Shown here: one piece after another, positions 32,551 to 36,453 of the stretch
Numbering within the stretch: position 1 is the first letter of the stretch
Layout: each line of letters begins with the position of its first letter
Origin: Syntrophaceae bacterium UBA6109
Lineage (GTDB): Bacteria; Desulfobacterota; Syntrophia; Syntrophales; UBA6109
Reading direction: 5' to 3'
NCBI GenBank assembly: GCA_002428445.1
Contig: DIWJ01000036.1
Location: 1 to 36,453 of the forward strand
DNA: 36,453 bases
Program-made: the position numbers and the translations under genes
Notes under the pieces: model-generated
What the model was told of the DNA's origin: nothing
The model's database searches: none
Seen by the model: the letters and a program-made list of their open reading frames with translations, nothing else

Positions 32551-32677
32551 GTTCTCTCCTTTTATGTAAGTTGTCGTCACGGCTGAGTGGGGAAATACTG
32601 CGCCGCGTGCAAAATCCGTTGAAGAACGATCTTAAAAACCCACCGGCGTGTCGTTTCAGGGATTCTCGCAGGATCCC

Positions 32678-33040
32678 TCAGGCTTCATGGCATCCGTGCT
32701 CATGAAGTTCGCAGGCGATACCCGAATCTTTCAGACCGCCCGCGAGCCACTGCTCGGCAACCCTTTTCACCTCGCCCTTGCAACCCCGTAATACCTTGAT
32801 TCCGTAACCGTCCAATACATTTACGGCCCCCTGCCCCATGTTGCCGGCCAGCATCATCTTGACGCCCATTTGCGACAGCGTCTCGGCGATGTTCGATTTG
32901 CAGCCGCATCCCGCGGGAGAGGAAACCGTTTCCTCCGCCATGATTTTGTGATCGTCATTGATGGTGAATACCGTAAAGTATTCGCAGTGACCAAAGTGTT
33001 CGTCCACCTGATTCCGGCATGCCGGTAAAGCGATTTTCAT
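32678..33040 (-). CDS. NifX/NafY-like dinitrogenase cofactor family protein
   Basis: A 120-residue protein of the NifX/NifB-C-terminal domain (ORP-like) family: QVDEHFGHCEYFTVF and then GVKMMLAGNMGQGAVNVL. Family members bind Fe-S or Mo/Cu clusters. It has extra Cys (AGCGCKS, RGCKG) and a Cys/His tail (CELHEHGCHEA) that looks metal-binding. No nitrogenase genes are near; in sulfate-reducer ORP loci such proteins serve other roles. Only 13 bp after the DUF134 gene. Confidence 0.85.
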   Translation of the reverse strand: MKIALPACRNQVDEHFGHCEYFTVFTINDDHKIMAEETVSSPAGCGCKSNIAETLSQMGVKMMLAGNMGQGAVNVLDGYGIKVLRGCKGEVKRVAEQWLAGGLKDSGIACELHEHGCHEA

Positions 33041-33053
33041 CGTGTTCTCCTTT

Positions 33054-33461
33054 TTAAAAAATGTGTTTCTCCGCTTGCTTTCTGCAATACGGGCATATTA
33101 TCGCTTCCATCGTTTCACAACAGAGACTGAACGTCTGCCGGCAATGGCAACACCGGATCTGCTTCGTCTCTTCCGTGGAAACATCTCCTCCTTCGATCTT
33201 CAGGGCCTTTCCGTTCACGAGGACATCGGCGACCTTCCGATGCGCCGATTCGATAATCCTGCCGAACGTCTGCCGCGAGATGTTCATCATGACCGCCGCC
33301 TGCTCCTGATATAATCCATCAAGGTCGGCCAGCCGGATCGCTTCATACTCGTCGAGGCTCAAAAGCACTTCTTCCAGGGATGAAGCTGTTATTCCCTGCG
33401 GCCTGAAACAGGTCTTGTCCGGCCGGGCGGCGACATGTCTGCAACATTTTGGTCTCGGCAT
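33054..33461 (-). CDS. DUF134 DNA-binding regulator with zinc ribbon
   Basis: A 135-residue protein of the DUF134 family: it opens MPRPKCCRHV and has the sigma-like helix-turn-helix LDEYEAIRLADLDGLYQEQAAVMMNISRQTFGRII split across residues 36-70, then a C-terminal zinc ribbon (CCHC...CCETM...CPYC). DUF134 genes are commonly beside NifX-like genes. It has a consensus promoter with a palindrome just upstream, a likely autoregulatory site. AAGGGGGA precedes the ATG; the leader is very short. Confidence 0.86.
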   Translation of the reverse strand: MPRPKCCRHVAARPDKTCFRPQGITASSLEEVLLSLDEYEAIRLADLDGLYQEQAAVMMNISRQTFGRIIESAHRKVADVLVNGKALKIEGGDVSTEETKQIRCCHCRQTFSLCCETMEAIICPYCRKQAEKHIF

Positions 33462-33481
33462 GATCCCCCTTGGTTCCTTGA

Positions 33482-33510
33482 ATTATAAGCATATGCTCAT
33501 AATATGTCAA
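33482..33510 (-). promoter_or_regulatory. Consensus promoter with palindromic operator, DUF134-NifX operon
   Basis: On the minus strand TTGACA (33505-33510), exactly 17 nt, TATAAT (33482-33487). The spacer and -10 form a 22-bp palindrome (33482-33503) with centre AGCATATGCT and one mismatched pair, so a bound regulator would block RNA polymerase. Confidence 0.85.
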
Positions 33511-33602
33511 GTCCCGTTTTTGGGAAGGGGTGTTTCATCGCAGACGGCAAGTGTGTCTCTCCGGCCGACGACCGAACTTCCCAAACGTAGCGGCGATGTT
33601 CA

Positions 33603-34454
33603 TCAAAACTGATAGGTCATCATCATTCCGCCGCCGAAATCGGGGCTTGCGTCCGTAAAGCCGGCGGATCCATAGATTTCCCACGAGATCCGACGCGATT
33701 GCATGAAGTTAAGTTTGAGCCTTCCCTCGGCCTGGGCCTCTGCCCCGTCGGAGCGTGCAGACGAACCTTTGGCCAGCGCGGAGAGAAACAGCTGGTCCGT
33801 CGCCTGGATACCTGCGCCGCCGAGATAGTTGACATAGTTGCGGCCGGGATAATCGGATTTACTATTCTGGCAGATATAGGCCCCCTCCCCGAACAGTTGG
33901 ATGCTGCCCAGCCACTTCGAGACCGAAAGACCGGGCCCCGCCTCAAAGGTGCCCGTCCCCAATCCCCGGTCCAGGTCTCCTGAGGGGACCTTCACGTAGA
34001 AGGTGGGACGAACTTTTAAGGTCCCCTCCCCATCCTGCAACAAGGTCCAGCCGGTGGTCATGTTGATATCCCCCACGCCTGACTCTTGTTCCGTTTTCGA
34101 ACCGTCTGCCCGCGCCGCCCCTGATCTATTGGCGCCTCGACCCCGTCCGGCGCCGCCGGAGCTTGTCGCGACCACACCGCTGTCGGATTTGCGGGAAAAG
34201 TAAAGAAGAGGGACTTCGAGGGTGATATCCAGTTTGTTTACCGGATGCAAAAAAACGGACAGCGGCAATGTAACCAGTGTGGCATCGGCGTTTACGCCGT
34301 AATCACCGTGTGAGACCTCAAACCCAATACCGACGGCGGCGGATGCCGTGCTGTCGAAACGAGGCTCGCCATCGCGCGCAAAGACCTGCGACGAGTGCGC
34401 AAACAGTGCCAAACAGAGAAGCACCCCTACTTTATTTCGTATGCTCGGAGTCAT
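33603..34454 (-). CDS. Outer-membrane beta-barrel protein with Gly/Arg-rich loop
   Basis: A 283-residue exported protein. A signal peptide (cut near FARDG) is followed by alternating beta strands and a C-terminal Phe (MMMTYQF), as in outer-membrane barrels; LTLPLSVF-type and FYVKVPSGD segments resemble the MetA-pathway/phenol-degradation porin-like group, but the match is loose. Residues 91-125 form a Gly/Arg/Ser insert (GGAGRGRGANR) that would be a long loop. The third gene of the sigma-54 operon, 63 bp after the preceding one. Function unknown. Confidence 0.75.
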   Translation of the reverse strand: MTPSIRNKVGVLLCLALFAHSSQVFARDGEPRFDSTASAAVGIGFEVSHGDYGVNADATLVTLPLSVFLHPVNKLDITLEVPLLYFSRKSDSGVVATSSGGAGRGRGANRSGAARADGSKTEQESGVGDINMTTGWTLLQDGEGTLKVRPTFYVKVPSGDLDRGLGTGTFEAGPGLSVSKWLGSIQLFGEGAYICQNSKSDYPGRNYVNYLGGAGIQATDQLFLSALAKGSSARSDGAEAQAEGRLKLNFMQSRRISWEIYGSAGFTDASPDFGGGMMMTYQF

Positions 34455-34517
34455 TGTTCATTATTTCCTTCCGTTGATCCCGGACGAAACATTTCAACTG
34501 CCCTGCCCGGGATGATA

Positions 34518-35042
34518 TTATCGTCCGCGGCGTCCACTCGCGCCACCGCCGCGCTGAATCTGCCCTCCGGAGCCCCCGCCCTGTTGCCCTCCACGGAGAC
34601 CGCCGGACCAGGAGGGACTTCCATTTTCACCGCGCAGTTCGATTGTCGCACCGCCCGGGGTGCTGACCCGCTGCGAAAGCAGATAGGTCTGTCCGTTCTT
34701 CCCCTGGGCAAGCGATCCCCGCACGGTCACCTGGTCCCCAATCTTCCAGTCCAGGTTGTCATCCTGAAGATACCAGGCGGGTCCAAGAACCACGACAATC
34801 TGTTCGCCCGAGAGGTTCAGATCGAAGGCGATCAGGCCGCCGGCAAGCGGGCGGGGGGGAACCGCAACAGGCCCGCTGATCTTCACGACCGTGTTGCGGT
34901 CATACCCCGTTTCCAGGTCCAGACCGCTTTTATCCGCCCCCCGAGTGTCGCCAAACCCCCAGAAGGCATCGGCCGTTCCTCCCAACACGAGCAGAAGGGC
35001 TGTGGCCGCGATCAAGGTATAAAAGCGCTGGATGCCTTTCAT
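34518..35042 (-). CDS. Exported protein with OB-like core and Gly/Arg-rich tail
   Basis: A 174-residue protein. Signal peptide to about Ala26 (TADAFWGFG). The core (50-135) has short beta strands (KISGPVAVP, FDLNLSGEQIVVVLGPAWYL, KIGDQVTVRGSL) like small OB-fold binding domains. The tail from 137 is rich in Gly, Gln and Arg (GGLRGGQQGGGSGGQIQRGGG). Probably periplasmic or surface. Shares its low-complexity type with both neighbours. Family not recognised; 16 nt after the first gene of the operon. Confidence 0.7.
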   Translation of the reverse strand: MKGIQRFYTLIAATALLLVLGGTADAFWGFGDTRGADKSGLDLETGYDRNTVVKISGPVAVPPRPLAGGLIAFDLNLSGEQIVVVLGPAWYLQDDNLDWKIGDQVTVRGSLAQGKNGQTYLLSQRVSTPGGATIELRGENGSPSWSGGLRGGQQGGGSGGQIQRGGGASGRRGR

Positions 35043-35058
35043 TTCAGATTACCCGCGT

Positions 35059-35379
35059 TTAGGGAGTCGTGCTTACGGGATGATTTATCCCTGTGCCGTC
35101 CATCACCCCGCGCCCATTGCTGGGCCGAGTGGTGGAACCGTTTGCCGTGGTTCCGGTGCTCAGGAACGACCCGTCACGGCGCTGGGAACCCTCCGGCCGA
35201 ATCTGATTTGTCGACTGATTCATGGACCGGGTCTGCGACTGGGTGCTTGTCTGAACCCCCTGCCCGCGGCCGCTACCCGCACCCGCACCTGCTCCCCCTC
35301 CACGGGCAAAGGATTCGCCCCCGAAAGCCAGCGCGGATACCACCAATACAGCCATCACCATCGTTTGTTTTGCTTTCAT
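35059..35379 (-). CDS. Small secreted Gly/Ser/Thr/Gln-rich protein
   Basis: A 106-residue protein with a signal peptide (to about ESFA26) and then a low-complexity mature part: GGGAGAGAGSGRGQG, TSTQSQTRSMNQSTNQ. No folded domain is visible and no Cys. AAGGAG lies upstream of the ATG. First gene of the operon behind a sigma-54 promoter. Likely disordered and extracytoplasmic; role unknown. Confidence 0.7.
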   Translation of the reverse strand: MKAKQTMVMAVLVVSALAFGGESFARGGGAGAGAGSGRGQGVQTSTQSQTRSMNQSTNQIRPEGSQRRDGSFLSTGTTANGSTTRPSNGRGVMDGTGINHPVSTTP

Positions 35380-35433
35380 CTTCGTATCTCCTTATGGTTG
35401 TAATCGGGAATTATTCCCGTTGCCACAGGATAG

Positions 35434-35450
35434 AGCAGATACCGTGCCAA
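35434..35450 (-). promoter_or_regulatory. Sigma-54 promoter of the exported-protein operon
   Basis: Minus strand TTGGCACGGTATCTGCT: the GG and GC dinucleotides are 10 nt apart as required, and the motif differs from the TTGGCACG-N4-TTGCW consensus at one base. The start would be near 35423, 44 nt before the first ATG. Confidence 0.8.
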
Positions 35451-35525
35451 GCGTATCGTTAAGCGTATCTTACTATAATAACTTATGTTAATACCATGAA
35501 TCCAAAGAACACCCGGTTGGCAACG

Positions 35526-35561
35526 GTGCAAATATTGCACTATGCGGTGCCGATTCTGCAC
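35526..35561. promoter_or_regulatory. Two enhancer-like inverted repeats, 21 bp apart
   Basis: GTGCA-AATAT-TGCAC (35526-35540, perfect) and GTGCC-GATTC-TGCAC (35547-35561, one mismatch). Centres are 21 bp apart, two helical turns, so both sites lie on one face. They are 80-110 bp upstream of the -24 box, a usual distance for activator binding. Confidence 0.75.
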
Positions 35562-35567
35562 CGCCGC

Positions 35568-36453
35568 TCAACCTTTTGCTGCGCCATACTCCCTGAGCCG
35601 GTATTGCAAAGTGCGCTTCGAGATTCCCAATCGCTCCGCCGCCAGACGGCGGTTCCCGCCGCACTGTGTCAGCACCTCCAAGATGGCTTCCCGCTCTCGA
35701 TCCTGCAGGCTGCCGTCCGTTGTGACCGACGGTTGCTTGACCGGCCGGCGGATCAGCTCCGGAAGATCGTTCAGCGTGATCCTCCCGCTGCTCAATATCA
35801 CGGCCCGCTCGATGACGTTCTGCAACTCCCGGATATTGCCCGGCCAGTTATAGTCGGCGAAGGCGGCATGCACCTCCGGTTCGACAAGAGAAATCGCCTT
35901 TCCGATCTGCCGAGCCGCCCGTAATACCAGGTACTCGGTCAGGATCGGCAGCCCGTCACGCCTTTCCCGCAGTGGGGGCAGATGGATGGGAAAGACGTTC
36001 AAGCGGTAGAAGAGGTCTTCCCGGAAGCATTTTTCACGGATTTCGGCCCCCAGGTCCCGGTTGGTTGCCGCAACAATCCTCACATCGGCCCGGATCTCCC
36101 GGCGTCCACCCAGGCGTTCAAAGGTTCTCTCCTGCAAGACACGCAGCAGTTTTGCCTGTAATGCCAAAGGCAACTCGCCGATCTCGTCCAGAAACAGGGT
36201 GCCGCCGGCCGCCAGCTCGAATTTACCGGGACGGGCCTGCGTAGCTCCGGTAAAGGCTCCCTTCTCATGACCGAACAACTCACTCTCCATCAGATTTTCC
36301 GGGATTGCCGCACAGTTTATGGCGACAAAGCCGGCGTCATGGCGCTGGCTTGCAAGATGGATCATCCGGGCAACCAATTCCTTGCCGGTACCGGACTCAC
36401 CGCTGATCAGGACCGAGGCAGGGGTGTTCGCCACATTCCCGATCAGGCGGCGC
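35568..36453 (-). CDS. Sigma-54-dependent Fis-type regulator (partial, 5' end off window)
   Basis: The C-terminal 294 residues of an enhancer-binding protein; the frame is open to the window edge, so the sensor domain lies outside. AAA+ motifs are complete: Walker A GESGTGKE, the sigma-54 contact loop GAFTGA, Walker [11 protein letters not shown], and the arginine-finger region. The C-terminus is a Fis-type helix-turn-helix ([20 protein letters not shown]). It activates sigma-54 RNA polymerase by ATP hydrolysis. The enhancer-like repeats and sigma-54 promoter lie directly downstream of its stop, before the exported-protein operon, which is its likely target. The signal it senses is unknown. 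Confidence 0.93.
   Translation of the reverse strand, partial: RRLIGNVANTPASVLISGESGTGKELVARMIHLASQRHDAGFVAINCAAIPENLMESELFGHEKGAFTGATQARPGKFELAAGGTLFLDEIGELPLALQAKLLRVLQERTFERLGGRREIRADVRIVAATNRDLGAEIREKCFREDLFYRLNVFPIHLPPLRERRDGLPILTEYLVLRAARQIGKAISLVEPEVHAAFADYNWPGNIRELQNVIERAVILSSGRITLNDLPELIRRPVKQPSVTTDGSLQDREREAILEVLTQCGGNRRLAAERLGISKRTLQYRLREYGAAKG

Overview
The window looks like a chromosome segment of an anaerobic, diderm, Syntrophus-like member of the Desulfobacterota (old Deltaproteobacteria). This is inferred from gene content, not from a marker gene: a TamA/TamB outer-membrane pair, two PilT-type motors, a ferredoxin-dependent 2-oxoacid oxidoreductase, a sigma-54 enhancer-binding regulator, Tat-exported iron-sulfur redox proteins and selenocysteine use. 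Most genes are GC-rich. The first gene, a LacI-type regulator, uses ATA isoleucine codons heavily and stands apart. I see no rRNA, tRNA, CRISPR array or transposase.

Layout. 1-1300: LacI-family regulator and its terminator. 1300-6180: an ABC importer operon (binding protein, permease, in-frame permease-ATPase fusion) ending in a GpdQ-type phosphodiesterase, which suggests uptake and cleavage of a phosphodiester. 6460-9405: a small membrane protein, then a gamma-alpha fused 2-oxoacid:ferredoxin oxidoreductase and its beta subunit. 9500-18800: a promoter followed by pilT-like, pilU-like, a receiver-like protein lacking its phospho-Asp, tamA and tamB, all co-directional. 18860-20200 (minus): a TPR protein and a HesB/IscA-like protein whose frame is read through a UGA (selenocysteine). 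20386-21312: a pyruvate-kinase C-domain-like protein and a histone H1-like protein. 21520-24785 (minus): hydrolase, nitroreductase, pyruvoyl arginine decarboxylase, ferritin-like protein and cNMP-binding protein. 25039-28165: a membrane protein, pyruvate kinase and an AhpD-like protein. 28787-31823: a membrane redox module (Tat Fe-S protein, cytochrome b, NapH-like protein) with no catalytic subunit. 31846-33461 (minus): a selenocysteine microprotein candidate, a thioesterase, a NifX-like protein and a DUF134 regulator behind a near-consensus promoter with a palindromic operator. 33603-36453 (minus): three exported proteins, two of them small, all with Gly/Arg-rich segments, behind a sigma-54 promoter with two enhancer-like inverted repeats, next to a truncated sigma-54 activator gene.

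Most notable: (1) a 49-residue membrane microprotein with an in-frame UGA (Sec-x4-Cys) and a hairpin that fits the bacterial SECIS rules; (2) the HesB-like selenoprotein, also with a fitting SECIS hairpin; (3) the sigma-54 circuit driving an exported Gly/Arg-rich protein set; (4) the DUF134/NifX operator; (5) the importer-GpdQ operon with its permease-ATPase fusion. All calls come from reading the sequence; no searches or folding programs were run.
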